Program-made: the position numbers and the translations under genes
Origin: an uncultured beta proteobacterium
GTDB taxonomy: Bacteria > Pseudomonadota > Gammaproteobacteria > Burkholderiales > Burkholderiaceae_B
Assembly (NCBI GenBank): GCA_903929925.1
Contig: CAIYWO010000252.1
Span: 1 to 19,933 of the forward strand
Reading direction: 5' to 3'
DNA: 19,933 nucleotides
Part shown: in pieces, positions 1 to 7,169 of the stretch
How positions within the stretch are numbered: the first letter of the stretch is position 1
Layout of the letters: the number at the start of each line of letters is the position of its first letter
Notes under the pieces: model-generated
What the model was told of the DNA's origin: nothing
The model's input: the letters and a program-made list of their open reading frames with translations, nothing else
Databases searched by the model: none

Positions 1-18
1 CTTAATAAGCAAGAGCCT

Positions 19-59
19 TAAAAACAAAAGGCCTCAAAGCATTTACGCTTAGAGACCTT
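19..59 (-). terminator. Intrinsic terminator of tRNA-Lys
   Basis: Read on the minus strand, positions 59 to 28 form a hairpin: AAGG pairs with CCTT, TCTC with GAGG (one T:G pair), then a T:T mismatch, then AAGC with GCTT, closed by a six-base loop GTAAAT. The T-rich run TTTGTTTTT follows at 27-19. It lies 9 nt beyond the encoded CCA end of the tRNA gene, so it most likely ends that transcript. Confidence 0.85.
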
Positions 60-68
60 CTTTTCACT

Positions 69-145
69 TGGTGGGTCGGGCGAGACTCGAACTCGCGACC
101 AACGGATTAAAAGTCCGCTGCTCTAACCAACTGAGCTACCGACCC
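69..145 (-). tRNA. tRNA-Lys (anticodon TTT)
   Basis: On the minus strand the gene begins GGGTCGG, which pairs with CCGACCC at the 3' end as a seven-base acceptor stem. The D-arm sequence GCTCAGTTGGTTAGAGC and the T-arm GCGAGTTCGAGTCTCGC are canonical. The anticodon loop CTTTTAA gives anticodon TTT (UUU), hence lysine. Discriminator A is followed by a genomically encoded CCA at 71-69, so the gene is 77 nt. In E. coli, U34 of this tRNA carries mnm5s2U, made in part by MnmC; a degenerate MnmC homologue is encoded about 3.6 kb away. Confidence 0.97.
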
Positions 146-155
146 CAAGCCCTAC

Positions 156-184
156 ATTATGACTTTTTCATTATTGGCTGTCAA
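156..184 (-). promoter_or_regulatory. Sigma-70 promoter of tRNA-Lys overlapping the amidase stop codon
   Basis: On the minus strand a perfect -35 box TTGACA (184-179) is followed by a 17-base spacer and a -10 box CATAAT (161-156, five of six matches). The predicted start is about position 149, leaving a leader of only about four bases before the tRNA. The stretch between -10 and start (GTAGGGC) is rather GC-rich, as seen at stable-RNA promoters under stringent control; that regulatory point is inference. The amidase stop codon TGA (183-181) is the TGA inside TTGACA. Confidence 0.85.
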
Positions 185-1419
185 ACCGAGGGCTGATCAG
201 CAAAAATTGCCTCAAACTTAGTACCCAGTGCGAGCAGTTGGCAGTCTTCATTTAAGGCACCAACAAACTGCACGCCTAGAGGCAACTTGGTATCCCCTTT
301 GCCAAACGGCAGCGTCAAGCAAGGCACGCCAAGTGTTGTCCAAACTCGGTTAAAGGTCGACGACCCTGTCCCGGTTGATTTAAGTGGCGCCTGGCCCGGA
401 GCACCAAGAGTCAAGACCGCATCAACACCTACCATCGCCTTCGCAAACAGTTCTTTGCACTTTTGCACATGCCCCAGTTCTTCTTTGAACTGGGCATCGG
501 TAATCTGCAGCCCGGTTTCTATGAGTTTGATCGTAGAGGCACCCAAGTTTGCGAGCTGAATGCGATAGACCGACTCGTAAGAGCGTGCGGCGTCGTACGC
601 CATGATCTGGCGATTGGACTGGCCAAGGGCCAGAAAATCGTTTGCGGGCAATTGGATGTCGACGATTTCCACCCCAGCGGCAGCGAGCATATCTCTCGCG
701 CGTTCAAGTGCACGCACTGCGTCCTGATCCGCTTCATGCACTTCTGGCGATGGATACCAAGCAATGCGCGGCCTGGCCGGAGCTTGAACAGCCGCACACT
801 TTTCAATCAGCACGGAAGACAGCAAACAAATATCGGTCATTGAACGGGCCATTAACCCGATCGTGTCCATCGTGACTGACAAAGGCCCAACGCCTTCAAG
901 TGAAACCTTTCCGTGCGTAGGTTTGAAGCCGATAATGCCGCAGTACGCGGCTGGACGAATCGTTGAGCCGCCCGTTTGCGAACCCAGCGCCATCGTGACC
1001 ATATTGTCTGCCACGGCTGCAGCAGAACCACTCGACGAGCCACCGGGTGTGTGATCTAGGCAATGCGGATTAGTTGTGGGACCCGCGTGCTGGTGCGCAA
1101 ACTCTGTCGTTACCGTCTTACCCATAATCAGTGCGCCAGCGGCACGCAGCTTTGCGACCGCATAGGCATCACGTTCAGGCCGATGGTTGGCAAAGGCTGC
1201 CGAGCCATACGTCGTCGGCATGTCCTGCGTATCAAAGATGTCTTTTATGCCAATGGTGATTCCTGCCAAGGGCAGCGCAGACGTGTCTGCTGGCAAGGCG
1301 GCGAGCTGATCACGCACCTGCTTCGGGTCGTGCCACGACCAGGCGCGCACGAGCGGCTCGCGCGAAGCAATCCGAGCAAGTTGCTCTTCTAAAATTTGCG
1401 ATCGATTTAGTGCTGCCAC
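181..1419 (-). CDS. Amidase-signature family amidase
   Basis: 412-residue amidase-signature enzyme, expected to hydrolyse a carboxamide to the acid and ammonia; the substrate is not evident. The Ser-cisSer-Lys triad is visible: Lys59 in GIKD, the cis-serine about Ser128 in PGGSSSGSAAAVA, and the nucleophile Ser152 in SQTGGSTIRPA. The spacing of 24 between the two serines is that of characterised members such as FAAH. It is somewhat shorter than the usual 450-490 residues. The start is GTG, immediately after the TAA of the upstream GH31-like gene with no intervening base and no clear Shine-Dalgarno, so translation is probably coupled to that gene. The usual family N-terminus (EPLVRAW) begins within 25 residues, supporting this start. 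It resembles GatA-type and 'putative amidase' proteins, but no gatB or gatC is adjacent, so a GatA role is unlikely. Confidence 0.9.
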   Translation of the reverse strand: MAALNRSQILEEQLARIASREPLVRAWSWHDPKQVRDQLAALPADTSALPLAGITIGIKDIFDTQDMPTTYGSAAFANHRPERDAYAVAKLRAAGALIMGKTVTTEFAHQHAGPTTNPHCLDHTPGGSSSGSAAAVADNMVTMALGSQTGGSTIRPAAYCGIIGFKPTHGKVSLEGVGPLSVTMDTIGLMARSMTDICLLSSVLIEKCAAVQAPARPRIAWYPSPEVHEADQDAVRALERARDMLAAAGVEIVDIQLPANDFLALGQSNRQIMAYDAARSYESVYRIQLANLGASTIKLIETGLQITDAQFKEELGHVQKCKELFAKAMVGVDAVLTLGAPGQAPLKSTGTGSSTFNRVWTTLGVPCLTLPFGKGDTKLPLGVQFVGALNEDCQLLALGTKFEAIFADQPSV

Positions 1420-3588
1420 TTACCGAGCCCGCGAGATACGAACCTCAGCACCGCGGCGCTTGACTTCCAAGCCCTCGGAGGGAAGGATGCGCAAGCCCTC
1501 GAGACCTTTGATGTAGCTTGAGCCCTGCATCTGCATGACACGAATCTTGTTACGCATCACCACTGGATTGTGAACAGGCATACCAAACATCCAGACCTCG
1601 TCGAGTATGCGTGCCGAATTAAATTCACCAGTGTGATTGGCAGTTGGCCCCAAGCAGAGCATGTGCCCTTCGCGACCAAACACAGGCAAGGCATCTAACT
1701 CACAGGAGACCGTCCAAGTCGTGCCACCTTCGTAGCGCCAACCCGTATTGAGATCCCACCAAGCATCGCCTTTAGGTAAATAAACTTGAATTTCCTTGCC
1801 TGGCTTCATTGCCGGAGCCACCAACACTGCTGGGCCGAGCATATATTGCGTGTCCCAGCGCTGCGCCTCGGCATCCCCAGGGAAGGAGAGCGCCATGGAG
1901 CGCTGCACTGGCAAACCTGTGCGTGCTGCATCTTCAATCGCACCGAGCACGTAAGGAATCAGGCGATAGCGCCATTGCAACCATGACTGCACATGCGCGC
2001 GCGTTGCATCGTCAAATGCCGTGGGCAATAAGTCTGGATGTGCTTGAAAAGCCAGGTTCGCAGAAAATACCGCCATACCAAGCCAACGCAGATACAGCTC
2101 GGGTGTCATGTCTTCGGTTGGCATGGCCGCGTTACCGAGCGCATGCATTTGCACCGGCACGCCGCTCGCGCCAATCGATAAGGCGGTGCGCAACGTATGC
2201 TGCAAACCACCCCAGGTGTTGGGCACGCGAGGCGCACTTTGCCATAACAAGCGCTGCGCCCCAGCAAACAAATCAGAGCTGAACACAACACCTTCAGGTG
2301 GGACTTTATGGCCCGCGGCAGCGTCAAACAATGCGCGACGCGCAAGGGCTGGGTAAAGGGACCGCAACACTGCGCCACTCTCACCGCCACGCGCAACCAC
2401 GTGATCAGGGATATCGAATTGCACATCACAGGCTGTTGCTCCAACACCCTCTTCCACGAGGTGGCGATGACGCTCAGACCAAGTCTTCATCGCATCGCGA
2501 TGGGTTAAGTCGAGGAGGCCAAAGGGCTTGCCACCGGTTGCGGCGACACCTTCAAAGACATGCGCCTCGCCGCTTTCGCCAACAAGCAACCAACCGCGGT
2601 CCTCGAGCTCAGCAAAAATCGTCGATTCCGCGAGCGCTGCAGGGATGGTATGCATACACAGATGTGTCGCATGCTTACCAAATTGACTCAGCAACTGCTT
2701 TGGGCTGGGGAAGCGTTCGGCATCCCACTCAGGCAAAAGCTTCGAATCTTGGTAGGTCCAGGCAGACGGTGGGAGCAGCAATACACCATCCACTGCCAGG
2801 CTGAGCCGACGGAACTCTGCAATCAGTTCAGCAGTTTGAGATGCATTATGGCTCGTATGCTGCTCAACCCAAACGCCCATGGACCACAACACTGGCTGAC
2901 CAGCACGGCCGGTAAGCTGGGTGTACTGGTTAAGGATTTCGGTAGGCTCACCCGCAAAGACAAACACGTCGAGCGTTTCATCTTCTACGGCGATCATGTA
3001 CTCAGCCAACGATTCTGCACCAAGGTCGTGCTCAACACGACCCAGCGTGTTGACGTAAACACCCCAGCCGTTCGGACTCCAGGCCAGCGGCAAGGCGCGA
3101 TGATCCGGCGCATCAGAAACAATTGTTTCACCGCGCCGATCCAAATCACCCGGTGTCTCGCCCAAGCCAAAAATCTTGTCACTGCGCTTGAGATCAAAAC
3201 CAAGAGACCAAAGCTCATCAGAGCGGGCAACACCAGACTCAGAAAGCGTCAAGGCTGTTTTGCCAGCTCGGTGCAAATGCAATTTAAAGGGATTAACGGA
3301 GATATCTAAACCCACGTCTCCTTGCAGAAGTCGCCAACCCTTCAGTGCGCCTTTAAGCGGCTCAAGGATAGCCTCGCCTATCGCTTCTGGGCGGGCAAGC
3401 AAGACTTCTGCGTGCGCACGTGCTCGCGCGCCAGGCAGAATATCTGCGGCAACAGCCTCGGGGCGACCGCAGCGAATCCGGAACACGCCAGGCGCATGCG
3501 GCTCAACAACGAATCTCATCCCCGCACCTGCGTCGAATACAAGCTTGGTGGGCAACGTATCGACTAGTTTGAGTGAATCTAGGTGCAT
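1420..3588 (-). CDS. GH31-family glycosidase-like protein with altered catalytic region
   Basis: 722 residues with GH31 (alpha-glucosidase/alpha-xylosidase) organisation: N-terminal beta-sandwich (about 1-230), a barrel beginning at GQPVLWSMGVW (230-240), the EWDAERFPSP element (287-296), and C-terminal beta domains including the typical WRYRLIPYVLGAIEDA (539-554) and DTQYMLGPAVLVAPA (579-593). The nucleophile position of the family motif (FKxDFGE type) aligns with Asp388 in TACDVQFDIP, but its surroundings are poorly kept. The acid/base segment, normally WxGD before a TWExL helix, reads WQSAPRVPNTWGGL (449-462) with no Asp, and the later DIGGF-type motif reads MHALGN (481-486). No signal peptide is seen, so it is probably cytoplasmic. 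The ATG has no obvious Shine-Dalgarno. Fold membership is clear by eye; enzyme activity is doubtful. Confidence 0.82.
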   Translation of the reverse strand: MHLDSLKLVDTLPTKLVFDAGAGMRFVVEPHAPGVFRIRCGRPEAVAADILPGARARAHAEVLLARPEAIGEAILEPLKGALKGWRLLQGDVGLDISVNPFKLHLHRAGKTALTLSESGVARSDELWSLGFDLKRSDKIFGLGETPGDLDRRGETIVSDAPDHRALPLAWSPNGWGVYVNTLGRVEHDLGAESLAEYMIAVEDETLDVFVFAGEPTEILNQYTQLTGRAGQPVLWSMGVWVEQHTSHNASQTAELIAEFRRLSLAVDGVLLLPPSAWTYQDSKLLPEWDAERFPSPKQLLSQFGKHATHLCMHTIPAALAESTIFAELEDRGWLLVGESGEAHVFEGVAATGGKPFGLLDLTHRDAMKTWSERHRHLVEEGVGATACDVQFDIPDHVVARGGESGAVLRSLYPALARRALFDAAAGHKVPPEGVVFSSDLFAGAQRLLWQSAPRVPNTWGGLQHTLRTALSIGASGVPVQMHALGNAAMPTEDMTPELYLRWLGMAVFSANLAFQAHPDLLPTAFDDATRAHVQSWLQWRYRLIPYVLGAIEDAARTGLPVQRSMALSFPGDAEAQRWDTQYMLGPAVLVAPAMKPGKEIQVYLPKGDAWWDLNTGWRYEGGTTWTVSCELDALPVFGREGHMLCLGPTANHTGEFNSARILDEVWMFGMPVHNPVVMRNKIRVMQMQGSSYIKGLEGLRILPSEGLEVKRRGAEVRISRAR

Positions 3589-3702
3589 GTTTAGCGCGTG
3601 GGTGTAAAAGCGACCAAAGGCGCTATTTTGACGGATTTAAGTATTTTAATAAACTCAGCCCGTAATATCCCGGCTTGCGCTTTAAATTTTTGTGAAACGG
3701 TC
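3589..3702. other. Intergenic spacer between mnmC-like and GH31-like genes
   Basis: A 114-bp spacer, locally AT-rich (around 3630-3700). I see no convincing intrinsic terminator and no clear -35/-10 pair. The GH31-like gene may be transcribed by read-through from the fadD/mnmC-like unit or from a weak promoter here; the sequence does not decide. Confidence 0.4.
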
Positions 3703-5421
3703 TTAAATCTGACTAATTTTGTCAATTATATCGGTTTCCAATGGCAAGGGTTCACTGTTCAGGGCCGCTGCGATCAAATCGCCCGCCAAACTTGACCAGG
3801 TGAGCCCCCGGGACGCGAGCCCTGCAACCACCCAAAGGCTCTCTGCCGCATCCACGGCGCCTATAGCCGGCAATCGTCCGGGCAACACAGCCCGCCAACC
3901 TGCCCATCCATTTAGCGCGGAGGAGTCAGACCCGGCCTCAACCAGTCTACCCAGCAATCCCTCAGCGCGCTGCAAGTTAGACTTAGCGCCATCGCTCGAT
4001 ACAAAGACGCGCTCGGCTCCATGCAAATAACTGCTACCTGTCACACAGTGTGCATCCACAGTCGGGAGGACATAACCATCGCCAGACACTATGCATCGCG
4101 GCCCACCAGATATCAAACGGTCAGGAACGTATGTCACCTCACCCCCCAGTGCGTGCATCCCGCGCAAGCGTGCGTCATCCGTCAATAGCCCACTTGCACG
4201 CAAAATATCTTGTGTGGTGTGCGCTGCGGCCAGCACAACGATGGGCGTCTGTGCGAGCACCTGACCAGACGCATCCAGCACATCCCAAACATCTCCGCGC
4301 TGCAACAAGCGATGAACCCGTGCAACCTGCCGCGTAATTCCCGTCGTGGCTAATAATTGATTAATCAGCGGCTCGGGCTGAACGCGCACAGCCATCGGAA
4401 AATGAATACCCCCTCGATTAAGCCCGACACCCGCAATCGCACTCGCCTGATTTGCATCCACAAACCGCGCCCAGGCCTCGGGCAATTGCAATTCGGCAAC
4501 CACTGACTCCAAATCGACAATACGTCCGGAGGTGCGCGATAGCTGCAGAGCGCCACAGGGATCAAATGCCTCCGCAGTCAAATGTCCCCAGCGATGATGC
4601 GCGCGCAGCGTCCCCGCACGAGAGAGGCGCGCACGCACATCGTCGTCACGCGTCAGCATCGGGGTGAGCGCAGCTGCTAGATGACCTCGGTGTGGCCCCT
4701 GCTCAGCCTCAGACGCTTCAAGAACTGCAACACTCCAGCCGCGTAAAGCCATGGCATGCGCAATACCGGCTCCTGCAAACCCCCCTCCGACAACTACCGC
4801 ACTGCGCGGGCGCTCCTGATGCGAGGTCCTAGGGGTTGATGTCGCGCGAGCCATGGATGACCACACGCCATCGTGCACTGTGCCTTGCCCCCACAGCGAG
4901 GTCGCTTGCTCATTAACCTCCAGCCAAGGCATGACGAGCTTACCGTGCGGCACCAATAGTCGTTTCGCTGTGGCGAACATCGCTTCAACATCCTCATGCG
5001 CAGCAGAACGCACAGAGGAAGAAAGCACCAACGCATCAGCCCTCACCGACAAACGCTGCAACAGTGTGGACGCTTCTCCGACGGCCAAGGTAAGGGTAAT
5101 GCGCAAGCCCTCAAACTCAAGGCGGTGTATGCCTAAGAGGTTCAGTGGCCATACATCCGCTAACTGATGCACACTTGAGGCCATCTCCGCAGGACAGGCC
5201 TGCAGCAAGCGCTCACGCAACACTTTCGAATCGCTCAGCCGAGGCAGTAAGCCGACCACATGGAGGCGTCGACTGCGATCAGGATCTCGACGCCAGGCCT
5301 CCCACAGATGCAAGAAAAAACGTCCGTCCTTAAAGTCAGCATCAATGACTGTATAGGTGCTTTGCCCAGCCCAAACTTGAGGCACTCCCAACGCAGCAAT
5401 TACAGATGCGCACAACATCAT
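3703..5421 (-). CDS. MnmC-like FAD oxidoreductase with degenerate methyltransferase domain
   Basis: A 572-residue homologue of bifunctional MnmC, which in E. coli finishes mnm5s2U at tRNA U34: the C-terminal FAD domain removes the carboxymethyl group and the N-terminal domain methylates with SAM. The FAD half looks intact: VVVGGGFAGAG (about 209-219) for dinucleotide binding, TRDDDVRARLSRAG, GGIHFPMAV, SGDGYVLPTVDAH and the C-terminal ASRGLTW. The methyltransferase half is recognisable (HLWEAWRRDP, IHRLEFEG, ITLTLAVGEA) but its SAM motif E(T/S)GFGxGLNFL has become DADFKDGRFFL (about 27-37), the acidic FEK/VEK motif is GLLPRL, and DGFAPxxNPxMW is replaced by SSSVRSAAH. About 45 usual N-terminal residues are absent. 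I chose ATG 5421 because it overlaps the fadD stop as ATGA; the upstream extension to 5502 runs inside fadD and has no family similarity. Likely a tRNA-modification oxidase only, or repurposed. Confidence 0.85.
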   Translation of the reverse strand: MMLCASVIAALGVPQVWAGQSTYTVIDADFKDGRFFLHLWEAWRRDPDRSRRLHVVGLLPRLSDSKVLRERLLQACPAEMASSVHQLADVWPLNLLGIHRLEFEGLRITLTLAVGEASTLLQRLSVRADALVLSSSVRSAAHEDVEAMFATAKRLLVPHGKLVMPWLEVNEQATSLWGQGTVHDGVWSSMARATSTPRTSHQERPRSAVVVGGGFAGAGIAHAMALRGWSVAVLEASEAEQGPHRGHLAAALTPMLTRDDDVRARLSRAGTLRAHHRWGHLTAEAFDPCGALQLSRTSGRIVDLESVVAELQLPEAWARFVDANQASAIAGVGLNRGGIHFPMAVRVQPEPLINQLLATTGITRQVARVHRLLQRGDVWDVLDASGQVLAQTPIVVLAAAHTTQDILRASGLLTDDARLRGMHALGGEVTYVPDRLISGGPRCIVSGDGYVLPTVDAHCVTGSSYLHGAERVFVSSDGAKSNLQRAEGLLGRLVEAGSDSSALNGWAGWRAVLPGRLPAIGAVDAAESLWVVAGLASRGLTWSSLAGDLIAAALNSEPLPLETDIIDKISQI

Positions 5422-7085
5422 TGCTCGCGCAGAGCTCGCCGCAAAATTTTTCCTACATTGCTTTTTGGAAGTTCGGCGCGGAACTCGATCATCCGCGGAC
5501 ACTTATAGCGGCTTAGTTCACGGACACACCATTCTTGAACGGCCTCTTGGTTTAGCGACGGATCTGAGGGCACGACGAATAGTTTGACAGCCTCACCCGA
5601 GGCATTATCAGGCACACCGACTGCCGCACATTCCAACACCCCGGGATGGCTCGATACGACTGCCTCCACCTCGCTGGGGTAAACATTGAAACCGGACACA
5701 ACAATCAAATCTTTTTTACGGTCAACCAAAAATACATAGCCCTGCTCGTCCATATAGCCAATGTCGCCGGTACGGAAAAATCCGTGAGGCGTCAACGCAT
5801 TATGTGTATCAGCAGGTGCGTTCCAATAGCCTTGCATCACCTGAGGCCCCTGCACAGCAATTTCGCCACGCTCACCCGTGGCCATAACAGACCCCTGCTC
5901 ATCGACGATACAGACCTCAGTGGAGGGCAAGGGCAAGCCAATGCTGCCAGAGTAAGCCGATGCATTCGTTGGATTCGCAGTGACCACTGGGGACGTCTCG
6001 GACAGCCCGTAACCTTCAATTAATGGGCGTCCCGTCACGGCCACCCAGCGCTGGGCCACGGCTTGCTGAATGGCCATGCCGCCCCCAAATGCCAGACGTA
6101 AGGAGCTGAAATCCAACGTCGAAAACTGGGGTTCATTGAGCAAGGCGTTAAACAAAGTATTCACACCAGGAAACACGTGCGGCGGATCTTTACGCCAGGC
6201 ATGTAGCAGTGATGCACGATCACGAGGATTAATCACCAGGACGCTTTTCATTCCGGCATGCAGGGCATAGAAGCCACAGACGGTCATCGCAAACACATGG
6301 TAAAGCGGCAAAGCGGTCAGCATCGTCAGTGGCCTTGGCAACAAAGCACCCAAAGCTGGTTGTGCCACGGCCTCAACTTGCAAAACGTTAGACACCAAAT
6401 TGCGATGGGTGAGCATGGCACCACGGGGCGAGCCCGTTGTGCCACCCGTGTATTGCAGGGCAGCGAGATCGTCCATAGAAATATTAGGCGCCTGCCAAGA
6501 TAAATCTCGACCGAGCCTCAGAACAAACCGCCAGGGCCAGGCCCCAGCCATCGGCTTTTTGGGTCCAAGTTTTTTGATATGCCTTGCACCAAAATTAATG
6601 ACACTAGATTTAATTGGTCCCAGCATGTCCCCAGGGGAAACGACCACCCGGTGCAACAACCCGTCGCAATCCGTCACTTGCTCCAGCGTGTCAGCCACGC
6701 TTTCAAACACCACAATCACGCTCGCCCCGCTATCGCGCAACTGCACGCCCAACTCGCGTGGTGTACACAGAGGGTTCACGTTAACGACTACGCAGCCAGC
6801 TTTGAGCGCCCCGAACATCGCCACGGGGTAGGCCAACACGTTGGGCAACATCAGGGCGACGCGTGCGCCCGCCTCCAACCTGAGGGATTGCAACCACTTG
6901 GCAAAGGATGTGGCCTCCCCTTCAAGTTTGGTGTAGGTCAGACCCACACCAAACGATTGCACCGCGGTCCTTGGGCCAAAACGCTTGCAAGCCTGTTCTA
7001 GCAAATCGACTAGCGATGCATAGCCGTCTGTGGAGATCGTCGACGGCACGCCTTCCGGGTAGTTGTTAATCCATGGTGACTTCAT
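5418..7085 (-). CDS. fadD: Long-chain fatty acid--CoA ligase
   Basis: 555 residues, close in length and sequence to E. coli FadD (561). It activates long-chain fatty acids with ATP and CoA at the inner face of the cytoplasmic membrane, feeding beta-oxidation or lipid turnover. Visible motifs: the start MKSPWINNYP like FadD, the adenylate P-loop YTGGTTGSPRGAML (212-225), GYGLSETSPVV, the FRTGD motif, DRKKDLIVVSGFNVYP, and PKSNVGKILRRALR with catalytic Lys546 near the C-terminus. The P-loop Lys common in the family is Arg221 here, a conservative change. Its TGA stop overlaps the ATG of the MnmC-like gene, so the two are probably one unit with coupled translation. It diverges from the M20 gene across an 84-bp gap in which I find no clear promoter boxes. 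Confidence 0.95.
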   Translation of the reverse strand: MKSPWINNYPEGVPSTISTDGYASLVDLLEQACKRFGPRTAVQSFGVGLTYTKLEGEATSFAKWLQSLRLEAGARVALMLPNVLAYPVAMFGALKAGCVVVNVNPLCTPRELGVQLRDSGASVIVVFESVADTLEQVTDCDGLLHRVVVSPGDMLGPIKSSVINFGARHIKKLGPKKPMAGAWPWRFVLRLGRDLSWQAPNISMDDLAALQYTGGTTGSPRGAMLTHRNLVSNVLQVEAVAQPALGALLPRPLTMLTALPLYHVFAMTVCGFYALHAGMKSVLVINPRDRASLLHAWRKDPPHVFPGVNTLFNALLNEPQFSTLDFSSLRLAFGGGMAIQQAVAQRWVAVTGRPLIEGYGLSETSPVVTANPTNASAYSGSIGLPLPSTEVCIVDEQGSVMATGERGEIAVQGPQVMQGYWNAPADTHNALTPHGFFRTGDIGYMDEQGYVFLVDRKKDLIVVSGFNVYPSEVEAVVSSHPGVLECAAVGVPDNASGEAVKLFVVPSDPSLNQEAVQEWCVRELSRYKCPRMIEFRAELPKSNVGKILRRALREQ

Positions 7086-7169
7086 GGTCTATCGCCAATT
7101 TAAGTTGTAGGTTTAGAACGTCATTTTCATCGATAATACTGTCAGACATTGTTCTCTAAAGTGATTTGC

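Noticed and set aside
456..520. Repeated TTCTTTG/TTGCAC-like short runs inside the amidase gene
   Set aside because: Too short and within ordinary coding sequence; no array or mobile element structure.
2560..3309. 249-codon plus-strand ORF inside the GH31-like gene
   Set aside because: It is an antisense shadow of a well-supported gene with no recognisable domain and no ribosome binding site.
5365..5421. Apparent signal peptide at the N-terminus of the MnmC-like protein
   Set aside because: The hydrophobic stretch MMLCASVIAALGVPQVWAG aligns with the VFLxGNGLPxRWAG region of MnmC, has no positive N-region, and the protein family is cytosolic.
5422..5502. Upstream extension of the MnmC-like frame to an ATG at 5502
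   Set aside because: It lies entirely within fadD in another frame, has no similarity to MnmC N-termini, and the ATGA overlap at 5421 gives a simpler start.
7149..7169. TTG start for the M20 amidohydrolase
   Set aside because: ATG at 7170 matches family N-termini and leaves no missing domain.
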